Source: Gammaproteobacteria bacterium
GTDB lineage: Bacteria; Pseudomonadota; Gammaproteobacteria; PS1; Pseudothioglobaceae
NCBI GenBank assembly: GCA_008080915.1
Contig: VMDI01000025.1
Coordinates: 1 to 37,313, forward strand
Direction: 5' to 3'
DNA: 37,313 bases
Shown: piece by piece, positions 26,084-34,643 of the stretch
Layout: every line of letters starts with the position of its first letter
Numbering within the stretch: the first letter of the stretch is position 1
Notes under the pieces: generated by a model
Database searches by the model: none
Seen by the model: the letters and a program-made list of their open reading frames with translations, nothing else
Told to the model about the DNA's origin: nothing
Translations under genes and position numbers: made by a program

Positions 26084-27409
26084 TTGGAAATTTTTGACCG
26101 CCAACAAGATGCAGTAGGCCAAGGTGAAAAAACACTTCTGGTATATGTAGATCTACCTAATAATCGAAACTTACAGAATTCTGAATCAGAGTTTGAAATA
26201 CTTGCTAAATCTTCTGGTTTAGAAATAAAAAAAGTTATCCAGATTCAAAGAAAAACCATTGATCCTCAATATTTTATTGGCTCAGGAAAGATAGAGGAGG
26301 TCGCTGATATTATTGAGGACCTTGATATTGAATTGGTTATTTTTTCATCAGATTTGTCTCCTTCTCAAGAGAGAAATTTAGAGAGAAAAATCAAATGTAG
26401 AATCATTGATAGAACTAGACTTATATTGGATATTTTTGCTCTTAGAGCAAGATCATTTGAAGGTAAATTACAGGTAGAGTTGGCTCAATTAAAACATCTC
26501 TCGACTCGATTAGTTAGAGGATGGACTCACTTAGAACGACAGAAGGGCGGTATTGGTCTGAGAGGTCCTGGTGAGACTCAATTGGAAACAGATAGAAGAT
26601 TACTTGGGCAGAGAATTAAGTACTTGAATAATCGATTGTCTAAAGTCTCGAAGCAAAGAGACTTGAGTCGTAAATCTAGAACCAAAAAAGAGCTGCCTAT
26701 GGTTGCCTTGGCAGGTTATACCAATGCGGGAAAATCTACTTTATTTAACGTCATGACAGGAAGTGATGTTTATGCTAATGACCAACTATTTGCTACACTT
26801 GATGCAACCATCAGACGAGTCATTGTCCCAGGATTTGGCGAGGCTGTTTTCGCAGATACAGTTGGTTTTATTCAAGACTTACCTCATGATCTAGTTGAGG
26901 CTTTTAAATCTACGCTGCAGGAAACCATTGAATCCAATGTTCTTTTACATGTTGTAGATTGTGCGGATGAAAATTATCTTGAAAAAATTTATCAAGTAGA
27001 TGAAATACTCTCTGAAATTGGCGCAAAGGATATGAAAACTATTTTGGTCATGAATAAAATTGATCTGATCGAGGGTTTGAAACCTCATATTGACAGAGAT
27101 CATGATGGCGAGATTACTAAGGTATGGTTATCAAGTGAAAAAAACTTGGGAATGAATCTTCTTTATCAGGCTTTATCAGAATGCCTAAGTGGTATGATGA
27201 CCCAAGCAAAAATCCAGCTTGATGTAGCCTCTGCTTATGTAAGAAGTGAGATTCATAATATTGGTTATATCCACAGTGAAAAAATGGATGAATTTGGACA
27301 GTGGATACTTGAAATTAATGTCACTAAGCACTATCTAAATAAAATATTAAATAAACAAGGCGTTAAATTATTATGGCAACAAAAGACTCCACAGATGATC
27401 TTAAACTAG
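26084..27409 (+). CDS. hflX: GTPase HflX (ribosome-splitting factor)
   Basis: HflX binds the 50S subunit and splits stalled or stress-inactivated 70S ribosomes. The 441-residue protein has the N-terminal nucleotide-binding domain, the linker signature RGWTHLERQKGGIGLRGPGETQLETDRR and a coiled-coil segment. The G domain follows: G1 GYTNAGKST, G3 DTVGFIQDLP, G4 MNKIDL. It starts at TTG right behind the clpX stop, with no spacer. In E. coli the gene follows hfq; here it lies between clpX and lon. It overlaps lon by 37 bases. Confidence 0.94.
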   Translation: MEIFDRQQDAVGQGEKTLLVYVDLPNNRNLQNSESEFEILAKSSGLEIKKVIQIQRKTIDPQYFIGSGKIEEVADIIEDLDIELVIFSSDLSPSQERNLERKIKCRIIDRTRLILDIFALRARSFEGKLQVELAQLKHLSTRLVRGWTHLERQKGGIGLRGPGETQLETDRRLLGQRIKYLNNRLSKVSKQRDLSRKSRTKKELPMVALAGYTNAGKSTLFNVMTGSDVYANDQLFATLDATIRRVIVPGFGEAVFADTVGFIQDLPHDLVEAFKSTLQETIESNVLLHVVDCADENYLEKIYQVDEILSEIGAKDMKTILVMNKIDLIEGLKPHIDRDHDGEITKVWLSSEKNLGMNLLYQALSECLSGMMTQAKIQLDVASAYVRSEIHNIGYIHSEKMDEFGQWILEINVTKHYLNKILNKQGVKLLWQQKTPQMILN

Positions 27410-29709
27410 ATGACGAGAGAATCCCTCTTTTGCCATTAAGAGACGTCGTTGTTTTCCCACATACTGTTATTCCACTATTTGTTGGCAGAAAGTCATCAGT
27501 CAATGCTATCACTGAGGCGATGGGAAGAAAAAAATATATTTTCTTACTGACTCAGAAAGATGAAAAAATCGAAGACCCCTCATATGATGATCTTCATAGG
27601 GTCGGAACAGTTGCAACCATTTTGCAAATGCTCAAGTTGCCAGATGGAACCATTAAGGTATTAATCGAAGGAATTAAAAGAGCTAAAGTCAAAGATTTTT
27701 TCGATGCGAAAGATTACAACGAGGTTCAGCTAGAAGAGTTAAATATAGTGGCTGAAGATTCTCAAGAAGAGTCTGCAATGACTAGACTTGCTCTCGAGAG
27801 TTTTGAAGAATACGTAAAACTTAACAAAAAGATCCCTGAGGAAGTTTTTAAAGTATTGCAAGAAGTCAAAGACAATGAAAGATTTACTGATGTCATCATT
27901 GCCAATCTAAACTTAGATATTGAGGAAAAACAGAGGCTTCTTGAGACTGAGAAGACCAAAGATAGACTGGAAAGAGTGCTTGGTGTGATTCAATCAGAGA
28001 TTGAGCTCTTAGATACAGAAAAGAAAATTCAGTCTAGAGTTAGAAAACAAATGGAGTCCAATCAAAGGGATTATTATTTGAATGAGCAAATGAAGTCCAT
28101 TCAAAAAGAGCTCGGTCAACTTGATGATGAAAATGAGGTTGAGGAATTGAAGGCTGCAATTGAAAAAGCCTCAATGCCAAAAGATGTAAAAGCAAAAGCT
28201 GAGAATGAACTTAAGAAACTATCACGTATGTCTTCACAGTCATCAGATGCGTCAATCATTAGAACTTATATTGAAAACTTATGTGATGTTCCTTGGAAGA
28301 AAAAAACAAAAATCAACAAGGATTTAGTCAAGGCACAACAAATTTTAGATGATGATCACTATGGGCTAGACAAGGTAAAAGAAAGAATTCTTGAGCATCT
28401 AGCGGTTCAAACCAGAGTTTCACATAATAAAGCTAATATTCTCTGTCTTGTTGGACCTCCAGGCGTTGGTAAGACTTCATTGGGTGAGTCAATTGCAAAG
28501 GCTGTCAATCGTAAGTATGTTCGCATGGCTCTTGGTGGCGTAAGAGATGAGGCTGAAATTAGAGGACATAGAAGAACCTATATTGGGGCTATGCCTGGTT
28601 CTATCGTTCAAAAGATGCAAAAAGTTGGTGTTAAAAATCCTCTATTCTTACTAGATGAAATTGAGAAAATGGCAAGTGATTATCGTGGTGATCCAAGTTC
28701 AGCTATGCTAGAAGTTCTTGACCCTGAACAAAATCATACTTTCAACGACCATTACTTAGAGGTTGACTATGATCTTTCACAGGTCATGTTTGTGGCGACT
28801 GCCAACTCATTAGACCTGCCTCAACCTCTACTTGATAGAATGGAAATTATTGAACTTTCAGGATATATTGAAGATGAGAAGGTTGAGATTGCTAAAAGAC
28901 ATTTAATTAAGAAAGCCATTGAGAATAACGGCATCAAAGATGATGAAATCGAATTTAAGGATTCTGCTCTACTCGATATTATTCGTTTTTATACACGAGA
29001 GGCAGGTGTTAGAAATTTAAATAGAATTATCAATACGATTTGTAGAAAAGTGGTTAAGGAGATAGTTCTTAAGAAGCGAGATAAAAAAGCAATCATAACT
29101 TCAAAAAATCTTGAAAAGTATCTTGGTGTGCATCGACATAGATTTGGTCTTGCTGAAGAGAATAATCAAATTGGCGAGGTTACTGGATTGGCATGGACTT
29201 CAGTAGGCGGAGATCTTCTGACTATTGAAGCAACTACCTACCCAGGAAAGGGTAAATTAAATTACACTGGTCAACTAGGTGATGTCATGAAAGAGTCTAT
29301 TCAAGCTGCAATGAGTGTGACACGTGCAAGGACAAAGGAGCTTAAGATTGATGACAAGTTTCATGAGAAATTAGATATCCATATTCATGTCCCTGATGGA
29401 GCAACCCCTAAAGATGGTCCAAGCGCTGGCGCAGCCATGTGTACTGCTCTTGTTTCTGTCTTAACTAAAAGAAAGGTAAAGGCGGATGTCGCCATGACTG
29501 GCGAAATTACTCTAAGAGGTGAGATCACTCCAATTGGAGGATTAAAAGAAAAAATGCTTGCAGCTCTAAGAGGTGGTATTAAGACCGTTCTCGTTCCTTA
29601 TGACAATGACCGAGAGTTGTCTGAAGTTCCAAAAAAAATCAAAGATAAACTTAATGTTGTGAAGGTCAAGTGGATTGACGAGGTTCTAGATATTGCTTTA
29701 GAGAAATAA
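27373..29709 (+). CDS. lon: ATP-dependent protease Lon
   Basis: Lon degrades misfolded and regulatory proteins in the cytoplasm. The 778-residue protein has the LonA layout. The N-terminal substrate domain (PLLPLRDVVVFPHTVIPLFVGR) covers about residues 18-210, followed by coiled coils. The AAA+ module has Walker A GPPGVGKTSLGES near residue 360, Walker B FLLDEIEK and VATANSLDLPQPLLDRMEII. The C-terminal protease carries the catalytic Ser684 (PKDGPSAGAAM) and Lys727 (GGLKEKMLAALRGG). The first 37 bases lie inside hflX. It converges on rsmB with four bases between. Confidence 0.97.
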   Translation: MATKDSTDDLKLDDERIPLLPLRDVVVFPHTVIPLFVGRKSSVNAITEAMGRKKYIFLLTQKDEKIEDPSYDDLHRVGTVATILQMLKLPDGTIKVLIEGIKRAKVKDFFDAKDYNEVQLEELNIVAEDSQEESAMTRLALESFEEYVKLNKKIPEEVFKVLQEVKDNERFTDVIIANLNLDIEEKQRLLETEKTKDRLERVLGVIQSEIELLDTEKKIQSRVRKQMESNQRDYYLNEQMKSIQKELGQLDDENEVEELKAAIEKASMPKDVKAKAENELKKLSRMSSQSSDASIIRTYIENLCDVPWKKKTKINKDLVKAQQILDDDHYGLDKVKERILEHLAVQTRVSHNKANILCLVGPPGVGKTSLGESIAKAVNRKYVRMALGGVRDEAEIRGHRRTYIGAMPGSIVQKMQKVGVKNPLFLLDEIEKMASDYRGDPSSAMLEVLDPEQNHTFNDHYLEVDYDLSQVMFVATANSLDLPQPLLDRMEIIELSGYIEDEKVEIAKRHLIKKAIENNGIKDDEIEFKDSALLDIIRFYTREAGVRNLNRIINTICRKVVKEIVLKKRDKKAIITSKNLEKYLGVHRHRFGLAEENNQIGEVTGLAWTSVGGDLLTIEATTYPGKGKLNYTGQLGDVMKESIQAAMSVTRARTKELKIDDKFHEKLDIHIHVPDGATPKDGPSAGAAMCTALVSVLTKRKVKADVAMTGEITLRGEITPIGGLKEKMLAALRGGIKTVLVPYDNDRELSEVPKKIKDKLNVVKVKWIDEVLDIALEK

Positions 29710-29713
29710 GATC

Positions 29714-30994
29714 TTATGTTTTCTGGATGAGTGCATAGTAGAAACCATCAAAATTTTTATCCGGTAGTTTTTGTTTCCCGAATTCGGAATTAAATCCCCA
29801 GCTCAAGTCAATTATTTTTTCTTGAGCATCTTTATGATTGTTGAGAAACTCTTTTATTTGAAGACTATTCTCTTCCTCTAAGATAGAACATGTTGCATAG
29901 AGCATAATTCCTCCAGGTTTCAGCATTTGCCAAAGATTATCGAGAATTAGCTGTTGAGTTTTTACCAACTTAGTAATATCTTGAATTTTTCTATGAATTT
30001 TAATATCTGGATGTCTTCTTATAATTCCCGTTGCAGAGCATGGCGCATCTATAAGAATTTTGTCAAATAGTTTTCCATCCCACCAATTATCATCAGATGC
30101 ATCAGCAATTAAAACACTCACATTTCTGAGTGACAATCTTTCGATATTCTCATTAATTTGCTCAACTCTATTGCCATCAATTTCAAGAGCAGATATTTCA
30201 CAATCAGGACAGATCTCGGCAATATGCGATGTTTTTCCACCAGGTGCTGCGCATGCATCAAGAATTTTTTCATTCTTTGTTGGGTTTAAGAGAATGGCAG
30301 CTAGTTGAGCAGATGCATCTTGAACTGAAGAACTTCCATTTTCAAAATCAGGAATCTCTTTAACCTGAATTGGGTTTTTTAACAAAAGAGCTTGTGGAAG
30401 CTCATCAATTTCTTCATAGTCTATGCCATTATTCTTCAAGTTTGTTTTAAATTCATCTACTCCAAAGTTTTGATTTATTCTCAAGGTCATTGGACCTTGC
30501 GAGTTATTCTCAAGAATAATTTTTTTATAATTCTGAGGGTATGAATCTTTAATTTTTTGAATAAACCATTCTGGATGATTGTGATGATCAGTTGCGAATT
30601 GATAATGCTCTTCTTTTTCTCTATCGACACCTCTTAGAATTGCATTCACCAAAGACTTAGACCAAATTTTATCGACTAGGGATGCCAACTTAACGGTTTC
30701 GTTAATACAGGCATGGGGAGGAATTTTGGTAAACAGGATCTGATAGACACCAAGTGCGATGATATTGAAAATATCTCTATCTTTCAACTTGAATGGTTTT
30801 CTTAATTTTTTTTCAATAATTTGAGCTATGGATGGGTAATTTCTTATGAGGCCATAACTCAACATTTTGGCTAAAGCATTATCTTGTTGACTTTCGATTT
30901 GAAATTTGAAACTGGATAATGATTTAGAGTCAATAATTACCGAATTTACTGCCTTTAAGGCAGCATATCTCGGATTATTATTTGTACTGACCAA
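29714..30994 (-). CDS. rsmB: 16S rRNA (cytosine(967)-C(5))-methyltransferase
   Basis: RsmB methylates C967 of 16S rRNA. The 426-residue protein has an N-terminal NusB-like helical domain (AALKAVNSVI, KPFKLKDRDIFNIIALGVYQILF) and a C-terminal SAM-dependent domain. The latter has ILDACAAPGGKTSHIAEI, LIDAPCSATGIIRRHPDIK (motif IV Cys) and MLYATCSILEEEN (motif VI catalytic Cys). The start overlaps the dsbC end by 17 bases, so the two are probably co-transcribed. Confidence 0.95.
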   Translation of the reverse strand: MVSTNNNPRYAALKAVNSVIIDSKSLSSFKFQIESQQDNALAKMLSYGLIRNYPSIAQIIEKKLRKPFKLKDRDIFNIIALGVYQILFTKIPPHACINETVKLASLVDKIWSKSLVNAILRGVDREKEEHYQFATDHHNHPEWFIQKIKDSYPQNYKKIILENNSQGPMTLRINQNFGVDEFKTNLKNNGIDYEEIDELPQALLLKNPIQVKEIPDFENGSSSVQDASAQLAAILLNPTKNEKILDACAAPGGKTSHIAEICPDCEISALEIDGNRVEQINENIERLSLRNVSVLIADASDDNWWDGKLFDKILIDAPCSATGIIRRHPDIKIHRKIQDITKLVKTQQLILDNLWQMLKPGGIMLYATCSILEEENSLQIKEFLNNHKDAQEKIIDLSWGFNSEFGKQKLPDKNFDGFYYALIQKT

Positions 30995-31703
30995 GAGAAA
31001 ACTGAATTTCTTTGACTAATATCTCTGGTTCAACATATCCTGGAATCATATCTCCATTTTCAAAAAAGATAGAAGGCGTTCCAGTCACATTGACTTTATC
31101 AGCTGTTAGCATTTGCTGTTGTACGGCTGGATTGCTGCAATTATTTGCTGGCACTGGCTCTGATTCCATTGCTCTATCCATCAACTCTTTTCTATTTTCA
31201 CTACACCAGACTGATTGAGATTTGTAGTATGAAGTGGTATTAACACCTGTTCTTGGATATGCTAAATATTTAACAGTTACCCCTAAATCATTGAGTTTTT
31301 TTACTTGTTTGTGAAGTTTTTTACAATAAGGACAATCGACATCTGTGAAAACATCAATCACAAATTTTTCATTAGGAGATTTATAGATAATTTTGTCTGA
31401 ATCAGAAATCTCAGATATTATTTCCTTTGAGATTGATGACATTCTGTATTGAGTTAGATTAACTCTTTTTTGGAGATCAATCACTTCTCCTTGGGCAAGA
31501 TATCTTCCATCTGCACTAACATAGATGATTTCTAGTTTTGGAGATCGAAGAATGACTTCATATAATCCTCTAAAAGGTGTTTCATTAACATCTTCACCTT
31601 TAAGTGATGGAAATACTTTTGTGAGTTCTTCAACCACCTTCTCTTTATTAGCATTAACCGAGAGTGAAATAAGTGAGATAAATAATAAAAATACTTTAAG
31701 CAT
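30978..31703 (-). CDS. dsbC: Thiol:disulfide interchange protein DsbC
   Basis: DsbC is the periplasmic disulfide isomerase. The 241-residue precursor has a signal peptide (MLKVFLLFISLISLSVNA), an N-terminal dimerisation domain and a thioredoxin-fold domain. The active site is CPYC, in FTDVDCPYCKKLHKQV near residue 123, and the cis-Pro loop is TGTPSIFF. A second Cys pair (VWCSEN and NNCSNP) matches the structural disulfide of the family. The E. coli active site is CGYC, so the Gly-to-Pro change is mildly unusual. Its electron donor DsbD is not in the window. Confidence 0.92.
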   Translation of the reverse strand: MLKVFLLFISLISLSVNANKEKVVEELTKVFPSLKGEDVNETPFRGLYEVILRSPKLEIIYVSADGRYLAQGEVIDLQKRVNLTQYRMSSISKEIISEISDSDKIIYKSPNEKFVIDVFTDVDCPYCKKLHKQVKKLNDLGVTVKYLAYPRTGVNTTSYYKSQSVWCSENRKELMDRAMESEPVPANNCSNPAVQQQMLTADKVNVTGTPSIFFENGDMIPGYVEPEILVKEIQFSLGQYK

Positions 31704-31779
31704 GACTTTTGAGTGCCTTAAAAATTAATAGATTTTACAATCTTAGGTAGAATATAGTAATTCTTTTCATGAGGTTTAT

Positions 31780-33210
31780 ATGGAGTTTCAATTATCAAGT
31801 GTTGATCAGCAAAATTATTCTGGAGATGCAGTTGCAATCTTAGTGAAGCAAGAAGAAATTTTTTCTGATGACTATATTCAAAATTTATTATCCTCCAATC
31901 GATTTGATGGGAAAAAAGGTTCCTCCTTTATAGCATTAGCTGGCGATCATTTCAATTGTTCTCGAGTTTTATTTATAGGAATTGGCGATCAAGAATATAC
32001 TGGAAAAAGATATATAGAAACTTTAAATGAAATAAGTGCTCTATGCTCTAAAAATCATATTACTGATTTATTTATTCCCAAATTTGATATCACTGATCAG
32101 AATGAGGAATGGATTCATCAAACTACCTCAAGGGTTTTAACTAATTTAACTTATCAAGTAGACAAAATCGGTTCTGATTCCACTAATGATGATCTGGAGC
32201 TTGAGAAGGTGGTTATTCAATCTAATCTAACTGATCAGTCAAAGCTTGATTATGGCTATTCTATTGCCCAGGGTATGCATTTGTGTAGAACGCTTGGTGA
32301 TATGCCGCCAAATATTTGCACACCAACTTATCTATCAGAAACTGCTAAAAATCTTGCCAATGATTTGGGACTGAAAGTTGAAATTCTTGAAGAGTCAGAC
32401 ATGAAGAATCTGGGAATGAATTCTTTGTTATCTGTTTCTAAAGGCTCTATCGAGAAACCAAAATTAATAAGTTTGAGTTACCAGGGAAACAAAAAATCTA
32501 AACCTATTGTTTTAGTAGGGAAGGGAGTAACCTTTGACACCGGTGGAATTTCTCTTAAGCCTGGACAAGCAATGGATGAGATGAAGTACGACATGTGTGG
32601 AGCTGCTTCAGTCATGGGTGTTATGAAGGCAGTTGCCCTAATGAAACTACCAGTGAATTTAACAGTTGTGGTTCCGACCGTTGAAAATATGCCTGCGCAT
32701 AATGCCTCCAAACCTGGCGATGTTGTTAAGAGTATGTCAGGTCAGACCATTGAAATTTTAAATACCGATGCAGAAGGTAGATTAATACTTTGTGACGCTT
32801 TAACCTATGTTCAGAAATATGATCCTGAGATAGTCATTGATGTTGCCACTCTCACAGGCGCTTGCATTATCGCACTCGGTAAAGTGAACTCTGGGCTTAT
32901 GTCTAACAATCAAGCATTAGCGGATGAAATCATTAAGGCTTCCGAGAGCTCTAACGATGGTGTGTGGCAATTACCCATATCAGATGAATACGATGAGCAG
33001 TTAAAATCCAATTTTGCTGATATGGCAAATATTGGTGGTCGTGAGGCGGGCTCGGTAACAGCTGCTTGTTTTTTGGCTAGATTCACCAAAGACTATAAGT
33101 GGGCGCATCTTGATATCGCTGGCACTGCATGGAATAGTGGTGCAAATAAAGGTGCCACTGGAAGGCCTGTCCCACTTTTATCAGAAATCATTCTTAATCG
33201 TTTAAGTTAA
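31780..33210 (+). CDS. pepA: Leucyl aminopeptidase, M17 family
   Basis: The 476-residue cytosolic aminopeptidase uses two metal ions. Ligands and catalytic residues of the family are all visible: K248 and D253 in [16 protein letters not shown] (K260 catalytic), D271 in [11 protein letters not shown], and D330 and E332 in the signature [10 protein letters not shown] (R334 catalytic). The N-terminal domain is somewhat shorter than in E. coli PepA (503 residues). E. coli PepA also binds DNA in Xer recombination; whether this one does cannot be told. It is divergent from dsbC across a 76-base gap and ends at a strong terminator. Confidence 0.95.
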   Translation: MEFQLSSVDQQNYSGDAVAILVKQEEIFSDDYIQNLLSSNRFDGKKGSSFIALAGDHFNCSRVLFIGIGDQEYTGKRYIETLNEISALCSKNHITDLFIPKFDITDQNEEWIHQTTSRVLTNLTYQVDKIGSDSTNDDLELEKVVIQSNLTDQSKLDYGYSIAQGMHLCRTLGDMPPNICTPTYLSETAKNLANDLGLKVEILEESDMKNLGMNSLLSVSKGSIEKPKLISLSYQGNKKSKPIVLVGKGVTFDTGGISLKPGQAMDEMKYDMCGAASVMGVMKAVALMKLPVNLTVVVPTVENMPAHNASKPGDVVKSMSGQTIEILNTDAEGRLILCDALTYVQKYDPEIVIDVATLTGACIIALGKVNSGLMSNNQALADEIIKASESSNDGVWQLPISDEYDEQLKSNFADMANIGGREAGSVTAACFLARFTKDYKWAHLDIAGTAWNSGANKGATGRPVPLLSEIILNRLS

Positions 33211-33242
33211 AAAAAATCCCATCGAAAGATGGGATTTTTTTT
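33209..33242. terminator. Bidirectional intrinsic terminator after pepA
   Basis: An A-run, the arm ATCCCATC, a GAAA tetraloop, the arm GATGGGAT and a T-run form a near-perfect hairpin with poly-T on either strand. It separates the plus-strand pepA from the minus-strand DUF302 gene and should stop transcription from both sides. Confidence 0.93.
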
Positions 33243-33260
33243 AATTTGACAAGTCTCAAT

Positions 33261-33830
33261 TTAGAAATCAGCTATGGCGCCTTTTTCTTGAATTTGAGTG
33301 ATTGTATCTTTTACTTGAACCGCTAATTCATACAAATCATCAGGAAGTGGCTTGCCACCATAAATCATCATGTCCATATTCAGTGAATACAACCAACGCT
33401 TTCCTTGTTTGTCTTCAAGAAGCGCAATACGACAAGGTAGATATGCCGCAAATGCATCAGAATAGTCAACCATCTTCATTGCAGTTCTTGGTGAGCAGTA
33501 TTGGAAAATCTTAAGAAATCTTTGTTTTTCACCAGTTTGTAATTCAACTTGCTCTGAAAGGGGGAGCTTACCAACCTCTCTGATTTGAAGTTCAGTAGCA
33601 ATTGATGACATTGCTTCTTCAACATCTTCATTAGAAACATCATCAGGCACAGGAGTTCTAACAATAGTTGACATGGCCATATCACCAGTATCAACAAGTG
33701 TTTTACCCATATTCCAATATACATCTAGCGCTTTTGTTTGGGTATTTGACCAAAACAAAACTACTACATAAACTGTTACAGCGCCAATTAGAACGAGTAA
33801 CCATTTAATTAAAGAAACTACTTTGCCCAT
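33261..33830 (-). CDS. Membrane-anchored DUF302 protein
   Basis: The 189-residue protein begins with one hydrophobic segment (VVSLIKWLLVLIGAVTVYVVVLFW, about residues 4-27) that should anchor it to the inner membrane. The C-terminal part resembles DUF302: YSDAFAAYLPCRIALLEDKQG and SLNMDMMIYGGKPLPDDLYELAVQVKD. The function of DUF302 is not established. A clear GAGGA ribosome-binding site lies seven bases before the ATG. It is the last gene of the minus-strand run that begins with two DUF1538 genes, but a 64-base gap and a possible own promoter separate it from the CBS gene. Confidence 0.8.
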   Translation of the reverse strand: MGKVVSLIKWLLVLIGAVTVYVVVLFWSNTQTKALDVYWNMGKTLVDTGDMAMSTIVRTPVPDDVSNEDVEEAMSSIATELQIREVGKLPLSEQVELQTGEKQRFLKIFQYCSPRTAMKMVDYSDAFAAYLPCRIALLEDKQGKRWLYSLNMDMMIYGGKPLPDDLYELAVQVKDTITQIQEKGAIADF

Positions 33831-33862
33831 CTAATATTCCTCAGGTTTTAAAAAAAGACCAC

Positions 33863-33893
33863 ATTTTAACATGGGGATATCAATTGTGTCCAA
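33863..33893 (-). promoter_or_regulatory. Possible promoter of the DUF302 gene
   Basis: On the minus strand TTGGAC (33888-33893) and TAAAAT (33863-33868) each match the sigma70 consensus at five of six positions, with a rather long 19-base spacer. The start would lie about 25 bases before the DUF302 ATG. It suggests that the DUF302 gene can be expressed apart from the upstream cassette. Confidence 0.35.
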
Positions 33894-33894
33894 A

Positions 33895-34287
33895 TTAGAC
33901 TCTTAGACCGTTAAGTACAATATTAGTTAAGCTAACGACACCTACCACCTCTCCATGGTCAATCACTGGACATCTTGAGAGTCCGAAACGAGTTAAAAGA
34001 GTAGAACAGTTCTTGACACTCATTGACGAGGTTACTGAAATTATTGGTTTGTTCATAATTTCATAGACATTCACTCGATCGCAAGATTTATTTTCTGCAA
34101 TAACCTTTGAGGCAATATCCGCAATTAGGACCACCCCATATTCATCTTCTGGATGACCCTTATCAACGATTAACATTTTAGTTCTTTTATGCTGCATGGT
34201 CTCTAGTGCTTGGGTAATGGTTAATTTACTATCAATAATGTCTACTTCTTTCCACATGACATCTGCAACGGTTTTATCCTTAATCAT
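33895..34287 (-). CDS. Two-CBS-domain protein
   Basis: The 130-residue soluble protein consists of two CBS motifs, about residues 8-65 (ITQALETMQHKRTKMLIVDK then YGVVLIADIASKVI) and 72-130 (MNKPIISVTSSMSVKNC then PVIDHGEVVGVVSLTNIV). CBS pairs usually bind adenine nucleotides and control an attached or partner protein. The gene overlaps the PII-like gene in an ATGA junction behind GAGGAG, so the two are made together. With the DUF1538 pair upstream it probably gates or senses for that membrane system; this is inference. Confidence 0.88.
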   Translation of the reverse strand: MIKDKTVADVMWKEVDIIDSKLTITQALETMQHKRTKMLIVDKGHPEDEYGVVLIADIASKVIAENKSCDRVNVYEIMNKPIISVTSSMSVKNCSTLLTRFGLSRCPVIDHGEVVGVVSLTNIVLNGLRV

Positions 34288-34634
34288 AATTTCTCCTCAA
34301 CAGTATTTTCTAGAGCTTCAATTTGATGTTTTATACCAATAGCATCCTCAACATCGATCTGAAATGCAATCCCCTCCTGATTTTGATCTTCAAAACTTCC
34401 AACCTTAGAAATTTCTTCAAGAATATCTCTAGCGAGATGTTGCTCAACTAGAAGAAGTAAAACATCTTTGGGTGATTCAAGGTTGAGACCAAGAAAACTT
34501 TTATGGTGTTCAAGACCCTCACCTCTTGCTTGCGATATAACCGTAGAACCGGTAGCACCCTTGAGTCTTGAAGCTTCAAGTATGCTTTCAGTTTGATTAC
34601 TATCAACAAATGCAATGATTAATTTGAAATGCAT
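34284..34634 (-). CDS. PII-like signal protein associated with DUF1538
   Basis: The 116-residue protein fits the PII fold: strand KLIIAFV, helix ending in SRLKGATGSTVISQARG, a T-loop region (EGLEHHKSFLGLNLESP), strand DVLLLLVE, helix, and IAFQIDVEDAIGI. The Tyr uridylylated in GlnB/GlnK is not present at the expected place, so it is not a classical PII. PII-like proteins often pair with one transporter (for example SbtB with SbtA). It has a strong AAGGAG site, starts nine bases after the second DUF1538 gene and overlaps the CBS gene by four bases. Ligand unknown. Confidence 0.8.
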   Translation of the reverse strand: MHFKLIIAFVDSNQTESILEASRLKGATGSTVISQARGEGLEHHKSFLGLNLESPKDVLLLLVEQHLARDILEEISKVGSFEDQNQEGIAFQIDVEDAIGIKHQIEALENTVEEKL

Positions 34635-34643
34635 AGTTTCTCC

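Noticed and set aside
26084-26086. Gap or missing start between clpX and hflX
   Set aside because: The TTG directly after the clpX stop gives the conserved HflX N-terminus (MEIFDRQQDA), so no frameshift or lost gene needs to be assumed.
29706-29717. Perfect 12-bp palindrome ATAAGATCTTAT between lon and rsmB
   Set aside because: It is formed by the two opposing stop codons in a four-base gap, has no loop and no T-run, and is most simply chance.
31704-31779. Divergent promoters between dsbC and pepA
   Set aside because: TATAGT at 31753-31758 could be a -10 for pepA, but no acceptable -35 lies at 16-18 bases, and the dsbC side is equally unclear; support was too weak to annotate.
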